Of a stretch of DNA of 64,000 nucleotides, positions 54,998-63,705 are shown piece by piece. Source of the stretch: Beijerinckiaceae bacterium (GTDB lineage: Bacteria; Pseudomonadota; Alphaproteobacteria; Rhizobiales; Beijerinckiaceae); the NCBI GenBank assembly GCA_947452455.1, contig CANGBX010000001.1, positions 310,001 to 374,000 of the forward strand, given 5' to 3'. The translations under genes were made by a program, and so were the position numbers. Positions within the stretch are counted from its first letter, which is position 1, and each line of letters opens with the position of its first letter. Below the pieces are notes generated by a model, which was not told the DNA's origin, did no database searches, and was given only the letters and a program-made list of their open reading frames with translations.

Positions 54998-56761
54998 ATG
55001 AACACCGTGTCGCAGACCGCTCGCCGTGCCCGCTATCTTGCCCCCCTCGCTACAGCTTGCGCCATCGGCGCGCTCGTCTGGGGGCAAGGCGCAACGGGTC
55101 GGGAATCTCTGGCGCCGCCCCCTGCATTTGAAATCACCACAAGCCCTGCCGCCAATTATCTCTCGGCCCTGTCTGCTGGCGCGCAGCGCGATACGGCGGC
55201 GGCCGCCGCCTATTTCCGCGAAGCTCTGCGTTATGATCCGCGCAATGGCGAATTGATGGAGCGTGCCTTTGTGGCCGCGCTCGCCAATGGCAATATGAAT
55301 GATGCTTTCACGCTCGCTGATCGTCTGATCAAGCGTGATCCGCGCAATGGGCTTGCCCATCTCGTGCTTGGCATCAAAGCCATGCAGCAGAAAAAATTTG
55401 AGCAAGCGCGCGCCTCTTTCGGCAATGGCGGGGGCGGCAAGCAACGCGATATTACCGCAACGCTGCTGGCTGCGTGGACCTATGTCGGCGCGGGTGACGT
55501 GAAGCGCGCGATTGAATCGGTCGAAAAGCTCAAGGATGAGCGCTTCGGCCTGTTCCGCGATTACCATGCCGCCTTGATGCTCGATGTCGCCGGCAAGCGC
55601 GCGGAAGCCCAACGCCGCATCGCCATTGTCTATTCGGAAGACAAATCCACCATTCGCATTGTCGATGCTTATGCGCGCATTTCGGCGCGCAATGGCAAGA
55701 GCGAAGATGCGCTCGCCGCCTATGAGGCTTTCGAGCGTCTTCTGCCGCGCCATCCGGTGATGCGTGCGGGTGCCGATGCCGTGAAAGACGGCAAGCCTTT
55801 GCCCCCGTTTGTTGCTGACGCCGCGCGTGGTGCGGCTGAAGTGCTCTATGGTCTGGGCTCGGTCGGTGGCCGCCAGAGCGATGATCTGGCTTCCATGATT
55901 TATCTGCGACTGGCTCTGGCGCTCGATCCGCAGCACGGGCTTGCGCTTGCCACGCTGGCCGATGTTTACGAGCGCATGAAGCAGAACGAGCAGGCGATCC
56001 GCATTTATGAAATGGTGCCGCCGAATTCGCCGCTCTATGACAATGCCGAAGTGCAGATCGGGCTTTTGCTGGAATCTGCGGGTCGCTCCGATGATGCATT
56101 GAAACATCTGGCCCGTCTGGTTGAGCAACGCCCGAAAGATATCGAGACCGTTCTGGCGCTCGCTAATTTGCAGCGCTCGCGCAAGCAATTTACCGAGGCT
56201 GCTGATACTTACACGCGCGCATTGGCGCTTTCATCGGGCGGGCGCAGTGATTGGTCGACTTTTTATGCGCGCGGCATTTCTTATGAACGCGCCAAGCAAT
56301 GGCCGAAAGCCGAAGCCGATTTCAAGAAAGCTTTGGAGCTTTTTCCCGACCAGCCATTGGTGCTCAATTATCTGGGCTATTCCTGGGTTGATCAGGGTTT
56401 GAATGTGCCCGAGGCTTTCAAAATGTTACGCCGTGCGGTGGAGCTGCGCCCGACCGATGGTTACATCATCGACAGTCTGGGCTGGGCCTATTATCGCTTG
56501 GGCCAATATCCCGAAGCCGTGCGCGAATTGGAAAAAGCCATCGAGCTGAAAGCATCCGATCCGGTGATCAATGATCATCTGGGTGACGCTTATTGGCATG
56601 TCGGGCGCAAGCTCGAGGCCAAGTTCCAATGGAACCATGCGCGCGATTTGAATCCCGAGCCCGAAGATCTCGAAAAGATTTTGAAGAAAATCGAGAACGG
56701 GCTGGAAGATGAGCCCAAGCCCAATGCGGCGAGCAATGACACAGCGAAAGACGGCGGCTGA
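54998..56761 (+). CDS. tetratricopeptide-repeat protein, exported
   Basis: The 587-residue product has an N-terminal signal or anchor (YLAPLATACAIGALVWGQGATG) and then a long series of TPR units, with clear examples at AAAAAYFREALRYDPRNGELM, NGLAHLVLGIKAMQQKKFEQA, LVLNYLGYSWVDQGLNVPEAFKMLRRAVELRP and DSLGWAYYRLGQYPEAVRELEKAIEL. TPR arrays bind partner proteins. The position just before ispE is conserved in Hyphomicrobiales, but the role is not defined. The ATG at 54998 follows GAAAGAA; the longer frame from 54893 lacks a start site. Confidence 0.9.
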   Translation: MNTVSQTARRARYLAPLATACAIGALVWGQGATGRESLAPPPAFEITTSPAANYLSALSAGAQRDTAAAAAYFREALRYDPRNGELMERAFVAALANGNMNDAFTLADRLIKRDPRNGLAHLVLGIKAMQQKKFEQARASFGNGGGGKQRDITATLLAAWTYVGAGDVKRAIESVEKLKDERFGLFRDYHAALMLDVAGKRAEAQRRIAIVYSEDKSTIRIVDAYARISARNGKSEDALAAYEAFERLLPRHPVMRAGADAVKDGKPLPPFVADAARGAAEVLYGLGSVGGRQSDDLASMIYLRLALALDPQHGLALATLADVYERMKQNEQAIRIYEMVPPNSPLYDNAEVQIGLLLESAGRSDDALKHLARLVEQRPKDIETVLALANLQRSRKQFTEAADTYTRALALSSGGRSDWSTFYARGISYERAKQWPKAEADFKKALELFPDQPLVLNYLGYSWVDQGLNVPEAFKMLRRAVELRPTDGYIIDSLGWAYYRLGQYPEAVRELEKAIELKASDPVINDHLGDAYWHVGRKLEAKFQWNHARDLNPEPEDLEKILKKIENGLEDEPKPNAASNDTAKDGG

Positions 56762-56766
56762 ATTTG

Positions 56767-57645
56767 ATGTCGTCGTCTTCCCTCGTCGAACATGCGCCGG
56801 CGAAAATCAATCTCAGCCTGCATATTGTTGGCCGGCGGGAAGATGACTTTCATGATCTTGAAAGTCTCGTGGCTTTCACCGCAAGCGGTGACACTCTCTC
56901 GCTTGATCTGAGCGCACCTCTCTCGCTGATCGTGGATGGCCCGACAGCGCCCAATGCAGGCGCGCTCGATGATAATCTCGTCTTGCGTGCCGCACGCGCT
57001 TTGGCTGCGCGTGTGCCCCATCTCAAAAGCGGGCGCTTTCATCTGACCAAACGCCTGCCCGTGGCGGCAGGCATTGGCGGTGGTTCATCAGATGCGGCAG
57101 CGGCTTTGCGCTTGCTTGCGCGTGCCAATGATCTGTCTCTCGATGATCCGCGCTTGTATGAAGCGGCCGCCGAGATTGGCTCTGATGTGCCGGTCTGTGT
57201 CGCCGCGCAAGCGCGCATGATGTTGGGGCGTGGCGAGCGTCTGGGGCCGCTTGTGCCTCTGCCGCGTCTCTTTGCAGTGCTGGTCAATCCCGGCGTGCCA
57301 TTGGAGACCAAAGCGGTCTTTGCGCGCATCGGATTGAAAGCAGGGCAAGCGTCCGGCTTTGGTTCGCATCCTGTGATCAGCGCGGATCTGTCTTTTGATG
57401 CGCTCATCGCATCCATGAAAAAAGCGCGCAATGATATGGAAGATGCGGCCAGCGTGCTCGCACCTGTTGTCGGTCATTGTCTGGCGGTATTGTCAGCGGC
57501 GCGTGGCGCCAAGCTCGCACGCATGTCAGGCTCGGGCGCAACCTGCTTTGCACTGTTCGATGATTGCCGCGCAGCCAAATCCGCCGCCTGCGTCATCCGC
57601 CGCGACCATCCCGAATGGTGGGTGAAGTCCGCGCTTCTGCGCTAG
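56767..57645 (+). CDS. ispE: 4-diphosphocytidyl-2-C-methyl-D-erythritol kinase
   Basis: GHMP-family kinase of the MEP isoprenoid pathway. The 292-residue product begins SLVEHAPAKINLSLHIVGRREDDFHDLESLVAF and has the ATP-binding LPVAAGIGGGSSDAAAALRLLA and the C-terminal MSGSGATCFALFDD. It starts 5 bases after the TPR gene stop, so the two are probably co-transcribed. Dxs for the same pathway is at 44.8-46.7 kb, and a polyprenyl diphosphate synthase is next door on the opposite strand. Confidence 0.95.
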   Translation: MSSSSLVEHAPAKINLSLHIVGRREDDFHDLESLVAFTASGDTLSLDLSAPLSLIVDGPTAPNAGALDDNLVLRAARALAARVPHLKSGRFHLTKRLPVAAGIGGGSSDAAAALRLLARANDLSLDDPRLYEAAAEIGSDVPVCVAAQARMMLGRGERLGPLVPLPRLFAVLVNPGVPLETKAVFARIGLKAGQASGFGSHPVISADLSFDALIASMKKARNDMEDAASVLAPVVGHCLAVLSAARGAKLARMSGSGATCFALFDDCRAAKSAACVIRRDHPEWWVKSALLR

Positions 57646-57651
57646 ACCTCA

Positions 57652-57686
57652 CCCGTCATTGCTTCGCCTTCGGCTCGCAATGACGG
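57652..57686. repeat. REP-A mini copy (internal deletion)
   Basis: CCCGTCATTGCTTCGCCTTCGGCTCGCAATGACGG: only the two outer ends remain, joined by a short loop. The inner arms and centre are missing. It lies between ispE and the polyprenyl synthase gene, which converge here, and could act as a compact terminator hairpin. Confidence 0.85.
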
Positions 57687-57693
57687 ATGTTGG

Positions 57694-58707
57694 TTAATGT
57701 GCGCGCGCGATGCAGAAATCGACCACGTCGAGCATGGCCTGTTTCCAGTCGGACGCTGGGAAAATTTCCAATGCATCACGCGCCATGGCGCCGTAATGGC
57801 GTGCGCGCTCCACCGTGTCATCCAGCGCACGGTGCTTGCGCATGGTGGCGAGCGCTGTTTCCAGATCGCCGTCCTGAATATCGCCTTTTTCCAACGTGCG
57901 ACGCCAGAAATTGCGTTCTTCTTCCGAGCCACGACGGAACGACAAAACAACCGGCAAAGTGATTTTGCCTTCGCGGAAATCATCGCCGACATTTTTGCCA
58001 AGCTTGGCGGCAGTGCCACCGTAATCGAGCGCATCATCGATCAACTGGAAAGCAACGCCGAGATTCATGCCATAGCTGCGGCAGGCTTCCACATGTTCGC
58101 GCGATTGACCCGCAAGCACAGGGCCGACTTCACAAGCGGCGGCAAACAAAGCCGCCGTCTTGGAGCGGATGACGGCGAGATAGGCATCTTCGGTTGTCGC
58201 TGTATCTTTGGCGGCCGAGAGCTGCATCACTTCGCCTTCGGCAATCACAGCCGCGGCGGTGGAGAGAATATCGAGGCAGGTGAGCGAGCCCACTTCCACC
58301 ATCATTTTGAAAGCTTGGCCGAGCAGAAAATCGCCCACCAGCACACTGGCTTCATTGCCCCACAGCATGCGCGCTGCGAGTTTGCCGCGGCGCATATCGG
58401 ATTGGTCAACGACATCATCATGCAACAGCGTCGCCGTGTGCATGAATTCGACGGAGGCCGCGAGTTTGATCTGGCCTTCGCCCTTATAATTGTTGAGCGC
58501 GGCGGTCGCGATGGTGAGCATCGGGCGCAAGCGCTTGCCGCCTGATGAGATCAGATGGTTGGCGACTTCGGGAATCATCGTCACATCGGAGCCCGTGCGC
58601 GACAGGATCATCGCATTGACGCGCTCCATATCGGCCTGCACCAGACCCAAAAGGCGGGCAATGCCGGCTTCGGCCGACTTTTCTTCAAGCGGAATGACGA
58701 CGCCCAC
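57694..58707 (-). CDS. polyprenyl diphosphate synthase
   Basis: Trans-prenyltransferase making the long isoprenoid tail for ubiquinone (octa- to decaprenyl). The 337-residue product has SSGGKRLRPML, the first Asp-rich motif in LLHDDVVDQSDMRRG, and the second in FQLIDDALDYGG, as well as MIPEVANHLI near the N-terminus. The GTG at 58707, with AAGGG 7 bases upstream, gives the family's usual start (MGVVIPLEE); the frame extends to a TTG at 58770. The chain length of the product cannot be judged. Confidence 0.93.
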   Translation of the reverse strand: MGVVIPLEEKSAEAGIARLLGLVQADMERVNAMILSRTGSDVTMIPEVANHLISSGGKRLRPMLTIATAALNNYKGEGQIKLAASVEFMHTATLLHDDVVDQSDMRRGKLAARMLWGNEASVLVGDFLLGQAFKMMVEVGSLTCLDILSTAAAVIAEGEVMQLSAAKDTATTEDAYLAVIRSKTAALFAAACEVGPVLAGQSREHVEACRSYGMNLGVAFQLIDDALDYGGTAAKLGKNVGDDFREGKITLPVVLSFRRGSEEERNFWRRTLEKGDIQDGDLETALATMRKHRALDDTVERARHYGAMARDALEIFPASDWKQAMLDVVDFCIARAH

Positions 58708-58839
58708 GGGGAGGCCCTTCTGTTTACTCTTCAGACGCGGCAAACTAGGGAGATCGCAGGGGCTCGGCAAGAGCCCAAAAGCCTAAGAGCCTTGGAGGCG
58801 CTTATCTTTCCCGCATCTTGCTCCCTGAACCGTGGTCGC

Positions 58840-59064
58840 ATGGTCGAATTGTTCCGCACCAATGACCTCGTCCTGATCTCGGCCATCGAGGCTTTTTTGA
58901 CCTCTGCCGGGGTGTCTTTCTCTGTGGCCGATCAGCATATGAGCGCCATGGAAGGGTCGCTGGGCTTTTTGCCCCGCCGCTTCATGGTCGAGGCCCATCA
59001 GGCGGCGCGCGCCCGCGAGCTGATAAGCGGGGCGGGTTTTGAGTGTGATTTCACCCATGGTTGA
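58840..59064 (+). CDS. DUF2007 protein
   Basis: A 74-residue protein with the DUF2007 pattern: VELFRTNDLVLISAIEAFLTSAGVSFSVADQHMSAMEGSLGFLPRRFMVEAHQAARARELI. Such small proteins are suggested to be signalling or binding domains, without known function. It starts divergently from the polyprenyl synthase gene and overlaps the methyltransferase gene by 8 bases, so the latter two are coupled. Confidence 0.85.
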   Translation: MVELFRTNDLVLISAIEAFLTSAGVSFSVADQHMSAMEGSLGFLPRRFMVEAHQAARARELISGAGFECDFTHG

Positions 59065-59803
59065 GACAGCGATCGACCTTCTGCTCGGCGGGCGGCTGAA
59101 GCTCGAACAGCCGCTTCGCGGCCATCGCGCGGGGACGGATGCGATTCTGCTGGCCGCCGCCGTGCCCCACGATGTGGGGGGCCTGTTGGCCGATGCGGGG
59201 GCGGGCGTGGGCACAGCTGGGCTTGTCGCGGGGCTAGTGCGGCCCGGTCTCGACCTCTTGCTGATTGAGCGCGAGCCGGAGCTGGCAGCTTTGGCCGAGG
59301 CCAATTTGGCCCGCAATGGCCTCAAAGGGCGGGTGATGGCCTGCGATCTACTGGAGGCCAAAAGCCGCCGCGCGGCTGGTCTGGAAGACGGGGTGGCTGA
59401 TCTCGTCATCTCCAACCCGCCGTTTCTCGATCCGGGTGAGGGGCGGGCGTCTCCTGATGATCTGCGGGCCCGCGCTCATGTTTTTGACGAGATGGGCGGC
59501 ATCGAGAACTGGATCCGCGCCTGTGTGGCGATTGGCTCCGCGCAGGCCGAGATCATTCTCATTCATCGGGCAGACCGCCTGCCCGAGCTGTTGGAGGCCC
59601 TCAAAGGCCGCACGGGCGGGGTGCGTGTGATCCCCGTGCATCCGCGTGCGGGTGAGGATGCGAGCCGCGTGTTGATCCGCGCCAAAAAAGGCAGCCGCGC
59701 GCCTTTTCAGCTGCGCCCGCCCTTGGTCTTGCATGAGGCAGACGGGCGTTTCACCCCCGCGGTGGAGGCCATCCACCGAGGGGAAGGGTGCATAAACTGG
59801 TGA
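59057..59803 (+). CDS. TrmN6-like SAM-dependent methyltransferase
   Basis: The 248-residue product has a Rossmann fold: LLGGRLKLEQPLRGHRAGTDAILLAAAVP, the SAM loop ADAGAGVGTAGLV, and the catalytic NPPF motif in VISNPPFLDPG. These are features of the TrmN6/YfiC family that methylates adenine 37 of tRNA1Val; alternative targets are possible. The start overlaps the DUF2007 gene. The SAM motif AGAGVG replaces the more usual GTGTG. Confidence 0.85.
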   Translation: MVETAIDLLLGGRLKLEQPLRGHRAGTDAILLAAAVPHDVGGLLADAGAGVGTAGLVAGLVRPGLDLLLIEREPELAALAEANLARNGLKGRVMACDLLEAKSRRAAGLEDGVADLVISNPPFLDPGEGRASPDDLRARAHVFDEMGGIENWIRACVAIGSAQAEIILIHRADRLPELLEALKGRTGGVRVIPVHPRAGEDASRVLIRAKKGSRAPFQLRPPLVLHEADGRFTPAVEAIHRGEGCINW

Positions 59804-59809
59804 TTTCTG

Positions 59810-59896
59810 CCGTCATTGCGAGCGAAGCGAAGCAATCCAGAGGCCTCACTTGTGACACTGGATTGCTTCGTCGCCTACGGCTCCTCGCAATGACGG
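59810..59896. repeat. REP-A palindromic repeat copy
   Basis: Complete copy between the TrmN6-like gene and the convergent His-rich protein gene. Confidence 0.9.
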
Positions 59897-59905
59897 ACTG
59901 AGAGG

Positions 59906-60166
59906 CTACCTGCACACCCGCCGATGATCGACCCGCGGGCCCCACGGCGTGCGGTGGACGATGCGCTCTGTCCAGCAGCGCGGGCCGCGGTGGTGCCAAC
60001 GATGATGATGCCCGCGTCCACCATGTCCCCAACCATGACCATGCCCCCATTGCACCGTCTCAATAGCCCCAGCCGGACGCTCTAGGGCCTGCATGGGCAT
60101 GGCGCTGGCCGCGCCCGTGAGGCCGATGATGAGGGCCGCTGCCATCCCGAATCTTGTGAAGGTCAT
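59906..60166 (-). CDS. small His-rich secreted protein
   Basis: An 86-residue product with a signal peptide (MTFTRFGMAAALIIGLTGAASAMP) and a mature part dominated by His, Gly, Arg and Trp (WGHGHGWGHGGRGHHHRWHHRG), then CWTERIVHRTPWG and a C-terminal CR. Such proteins may bind metal ions, but no family is recognised. A GAGGAGAAAG site precedes the ATG at 60166. It is convergent with the TrmN6-like gene and divergent from glyQ. Confidence 0.75.
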   Translation of the reverse strand: MTFTRFGMAAALIIGLTGAASAMPMQALERPAGAIETVQWGHGHGWGHGGRGHHHRWHHRGPRCWTERIVHRTPWGPRVDHRRVCR

Positions 60167-60344
60167 GATGCTTTCTCCTCCGATGATGCGCCTTTCATGA
60201 GGCGTTATGAAGAGAAGTAGCGTGCGGCGGCTGAACAGGGCCTGAGGCGCGCGTTCATCCATGGTTCAGCCAGCAATTGACCGCCTGCAGCCTGCTCTTT
60301 AGGTTGCGCCGCAATTGGCGCCTCCAACATCCAAGGCTTTTCTC

Positions 60345-61262
60345 ATGTCGAATGCCGCGCTCGACCCTGCGCGCTCCTTTCAAGGCCTCATTCTCACGCT
60401 GCAGAAATTCTGGGCGGAGCAGGGCTGTGTCATCTTGCAGCCCTATGACATGGAAGTGGGCGCGGGCACGTTCCACCCCGCCACAACTTTGCGTTCGTTG
60501 GGCTCACGCCCATGGAAGGCCGCCTATGTGCAGCCCTCGCGCCGCCCGAAGGATGGCCGCTATGGCGAGAACCCGAACCGCCTGCAGCATTACTACCAGT
60601 TTCAAGTGATCCTGAAGCCGTCACCGCCTGATTTGCAGGATCTCTATCTGCGCTCGCTGGCCGCCATTGGCGTTGATGCCAAGCTGCATGACATCCGCTT
60701 TGTCGAAGACGATTGGGAAAGCCCGACACTGGGCGCTTGGGGTCTTGGCTGGGAATGTTGGTGCGATGGCATGGAAGTCTCGCAATTCACTTACTTCCAG
60801 CAGGTCGCGGGCATTGAATGTTCGCCCGTCTCCGGCGAGCTGACCTACGGCCTCGAGCGCCTCGCTATGTATGTGCAGGGCGTCGAGAATGTTTACGACC
60901 TGAACTTCAACGGCCTCGAAGGTGCAGACAAAGTCACTTATGGCGATGTCTTCCTGCAAGCCGAACAGGAATATTCGCGCCATAATTTTGAACATGCGGA
61001 TACGACACTTCTGTTCCAGCAGTTCAAAGATGCCGAAGCCGAATGCAAAGCGCTGCTTGAAAAGGGTGACGCTGGCGAACGCCATCTGATGGTGTTGCCC
61101 GCTTATGACCAATGCATCAAAGCCTCGCATCGCTTCAATCTGCTGGATGCGCGTGGCGTGATCTCGGTGACGGAACGCCAGAGCTATATTCTGCGCGTGC
61201 GCGAATTGGCGAAAGCCTGTGGCGCCGCTTGGTTGAAAACAGAAGCCGGCGCGGCCGGTTGA
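60345..61262 (+). CDS. glyQ: glycyl-tRNA synthetase alpha subunit
   Basis: Catalytic subunit of the tetrameric alpha2-beta2 glycyl-tRNA synthetase. The 305-residue product has [69 protein letters not shown] and [24 protein letters not shown], all diagnostic. The start at 60345 follows AAGGCTTTTCTC. glyS lies downstream, with a CDGSH gene between. Confidence 0.97.
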   Translation: MSNAALDPARSFQGLILTLQKFWAEQGCVILQPYDMEVGAGTFHPATTLRSLGSRPWKAAYVQPSRRPKDGRYGENPNRLQHYYQFQVILKPSPPDLQDLYLRSLAAIGVDAKLHDIRFVEDDWESPTLGAWGLGWECWCDGMEVSQFTYFQQVAGIECSPVSGELTYGLERLAMYVQGVENVYDLNFNGLEGADKVTYGDVFLQAEQEYSRHNFEHADTTLLFQQFKDAEAECKALLEKGDAGERHLMVLPAYDQCIKASHRFNLLDARGVISVTERQSYILRVRELAKACGAAWLKTEAGAAG

Positions 61263-61277
61263 TGCAAGGAGAGCAAT

Positions 61278-61517
61278 ATGTCTGAGCCTGTGATTGCACA
61301 AAAGGCGCCTTATTCGGTCGAAGTGAAGGCTGGCGAATCCTATTGGTGGTGCTCGTGCGGCAAGTCGGCCAGCCAGCCGTTCTGCGATGGCTCGCACAAG
61401 GGCACGGATTTCCGCCCCGTCGAATGGAAAGCCCCGAAGGATCGCACCGCGCATTTCTGCGGTTGCAAACATTCGGTGAACGGCGCGCTCTGCGACGGCA
61501 CACACGGCAAAATCTAA
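61278..61517 (+). CDS. double CDGSH-type iron-sulfur protein
   Basis: A 79-residue protein with two CDGSH motifs: C25-x-C27-x8-C36-DGS-H40 (CSCGKSASQPFCDGSH) and C61-x-C63-x8-C72-DGT-H76 (CGCKHSVNGALCDGTH). Each would hold a 2Fe-2S cluster with three Cys and one His, as in mitoNEET relatives. It lies 15 bases after glyQ and 28 before glyS, so it is read in the same operon. Its role there is not known; the family is linked to redox sensing and iron-sulfur handling. Confidence 0.92.
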   Translation: MSEPVIAQKAPYSVEVKAGESYWWCSCGKSASQPFCDGSHKGTDFRPVEWKAPKDRTAHFCGCKHSVNGALCDGTHGKI

Positions 61518-61545
61518 AAATCTTTCTCGCGAGCGATGAGCGACA

Positions 61546-63687
61546 ATGCCTGATCTTCTGTTTGAAGTCTTTTCCGAAGAAATCCCGGCGCGCATGCAAG
61601 CGCAGGCGGCCGAAGATTTGCGGAAACTCGTCACGCAGGCGCTTGTCGATCGCGGTTTGACTTATGAAGGCGCGGCGTCCTTTGCAACACCGCGTCGTCT
61701 CGCACTCCACATTGCGGGCCTGCCCGCACAGCAGCCCGATGTGCGCGAAGAAAAGAAAGGCCCCCGCGTCGGCGCGCCTGATGCTGCCGTGCAAGGCTTT
61801 TTGAAAAGCGCAGGCCTCACCTCGCTCGATCAAGCAACGATTGAAAGCGACCCGAAAAAGGGCGAGTTCTATGTCGCCATTGTCGAGAAAAAGGGCGGCG
61901 CCACCATCGATGTGCTGGCCGAAGTGCTGCCAGCTGTTTTGAAAAACTTCCCATGGCCGAAATCGATGCGCTGGGGCGCGGCCTCGGCCAAGCCTGAGGC
62001 CTTGCGCTGGGTGCGCCCGCTGCATTCCATTATCGCGACTTTTGGTCCTGAGACGGAAGAGCCGGAGATTGTGCCTTTCACGCTGGATGGCGTGAGCGTG
62101 GGCGACATCACCTATGGCCATCGCTTTCTGGCACCCGGCCCGATCAAAGTGCGCCGCTTTGATGATTATGTGAGCGCGTTGGAGAAGGCGAAAGTCGTTC
62201 TCGATCCCGCACGCCGCAAAGAAATCATTCTGGCAGATGCGAAAGATCTGGCTTTCGCGCAAGGCATGGAACTTGTCGAAGACGAAGGCCTGCTCAATGA
62301 AGTGGCCGGTCTTGTTGAATGGCCTGTCGTGTTGATGGGCGAATTTGACGAGGCTTTCCTCGATATTCCCGCCGAAGTCATCCGTGCCACCATTCGTGCC
62401 AATCAAAAATGTTTCGTGCTGAAAAAGCGCGATGCCAAAGATGGCACGCTCGCCAATAAGTTTTTGCTCGTCTCCAACATTGTCGCCACCGACAATGGTA
62501 AGGCGATTGCGGCCGGCAATGGCCGCGTCGTGCGCGCCCGCCTGTCGGATGCGCTCTACTTCTGGGAAACGGACCGCAAGCCTTTGCCCGATTATGCGGA
62601 TAAGGCTGCCAAGCCGCTCGATCAGCGTCTGGAAAAACTGAAGGCGATGAATGTCGTCTTCCACGAAAAGCTCGGCACGCAGGGTGCGCGCGTAGAGCGT
62701 ATTGTCGCGCTGGCGCAACATCTGGCGAAACTTGTGGGCGCTGATGCGGCGAAGGTCGCACGCGCTGCGACTCTCGCTAAAGCGGATTTGATGACGGAAG
62801 TCGTCGGCGAGTTTCCTGAGACGCAAGGCCTGATGGGCCGCCGCTATGCGCTGTTGCAGGGCGAGGATGCGTCAGTCGCCGCCGCGATTGAAGAACATTA
62901 CAAGCCGCAAGGCCCAAGCGATTATGTGCCGTCTGACCCCGTGTCATTGTCTGTCGCGCTGGCTGACAAGCTTGATACGCTGGCAGGTTTCTGGGCGATT
63001 GATGAAAAGCCCACGGGTTCGAAAGATCCTTATGCTTTGCGCCGTGCGGCGTTGGGTGTGATCCGCATTGTTTTGGAAAACAATCTGCGTTTGCGACTTG
63101 ATGCTGTGGTTGCTGGCGCGCAAGGCGCGCTGCCGGGTGGCGCCAATGCGGATGCGCGCGTTGATCTTCTCGCTTTCTTCGCCGATCGCCTGAAAGTCTA
63201 TCTGCGCGACAAGGGTGCGCGGCATGATCTCATTGACGCGGTTTTCGCGCTTGATGGTCAGGATGATCTGTTGATGATCGTCAAACGCGTCGAAGCACTC
63301 GCTGCTTTCCTCGACAGCGAAGACGGCAAGAATTTGCTCGCGGGCTACAAGCGTGCGGCGAATATTCTCAAAGCCGAAGAGAAGAAAGATAAGGACGCGG
63401 ATTATACCGCGGCCTATCAAGGTGGCACCGATGCGCCCGATGCTGAAAAGGTGCTGGCGGGTGCTGTAGCCTCTGCCACATCAGCGGCTGCGGCTTGTGT
63501 CGCGAAGGAAGATTTTGCGGGCGCGATGAAAGCGCTGGCGGCTCTGCGCGCACCGGTCGATAAATTCTTCGAAGATGTCACGGTGAATGATGCGGATGCG
63601 GGCAAACGTCTCAACCGCCTGCGCCTGCTTTCAGCCTTGCGCGGCGCGGTTCACACAGTGGCGGATTTTTCCAAGATCGGCGGGTGA
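61546..63687 (+). CDS. glyS: glycyl-tRNA synthetase beta subunit
   Basis: tRNA-binding subunit of the glycyl-tRNA synthetase tetramer. The 713-residue product has [54 protein letters not shown]-like sequence, [20 protein letters not shown] and [21 protein letters not shown], typical of GlyS. The ATG at 61546 lies 28 bases after the CDGSH gene. The C-terminal segment holds the HD-type and anticodon-binding parts. It is followed by a tandem REP-A array. Confidence 0.97.
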   Translation: MPDLLFEVFSEEIPARMQAQAAEDLRKLVTQALVDRGLTYEGAASFATPRRLALHIAGLPAQQPDVREEKKGPRVGAPDAAVQGFLKSAGLTSLDQATIESDPKKGEFYVAIVEKKGGATIDVLAEVLPAVLKNFPWPKSMRWGAASAKPEALRWVRPLHSIIATFGPETEEPEIVPFTLDGVSVGDITYGHRFLAPGPIKVRRFDDYVSALEKAKVVLDPARRKEIILADAKDLAFAQGMELVEDEGLLNEVAGLVEWPVVLMGEFDEAFLDIPAEVIRATIRANQKCFVLKKRDAKDGTLANKFLLVSNIVATDNGKAIAAGNGRVVRARLSDALYFWETDRKPLPDYADKAAKPLDQRLEKLKAMNVVFHEKLGTQGARVERIVALAQHLAKLVGADAAKVARAATLAKADLMTEVVGEFPETQGLMGRRYALLQGEDASVAAAIEEHYKPQGPSDYVPSDPVSLSVALADKLDTLAGFWAIDEKPTGSKDPYALRRAALGVIRIVLENNLRLRLDAVVAGAQGALPGGANADARVDLLAFFADRLKVYLRDKGARHDLIDAVFALDGQDDLLMIVKRVEALAAFLDSEDGKNLLAGYKRAANILKAEEKKDKDADYTAAYQGGTDAPDAEKVLAGAVASATSAAAACVAKEDFAGAMKALAALRAPVDKFFEDVTVNDADAGKRLNRLRLLSALRGAVHTVADFSKIGG

Positions 63688-63705
63688 TTGACGGCGCGCC
63701 CCGCG

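Noticed and set aside
54830-56188. Minus-strand frame opposite the TPR gene ending in Arg-Ala repeats
   Set aside because: Shadow of the TPR gene; the Arg-Ala tail is simply the antisense reading of the GCCCTT array.
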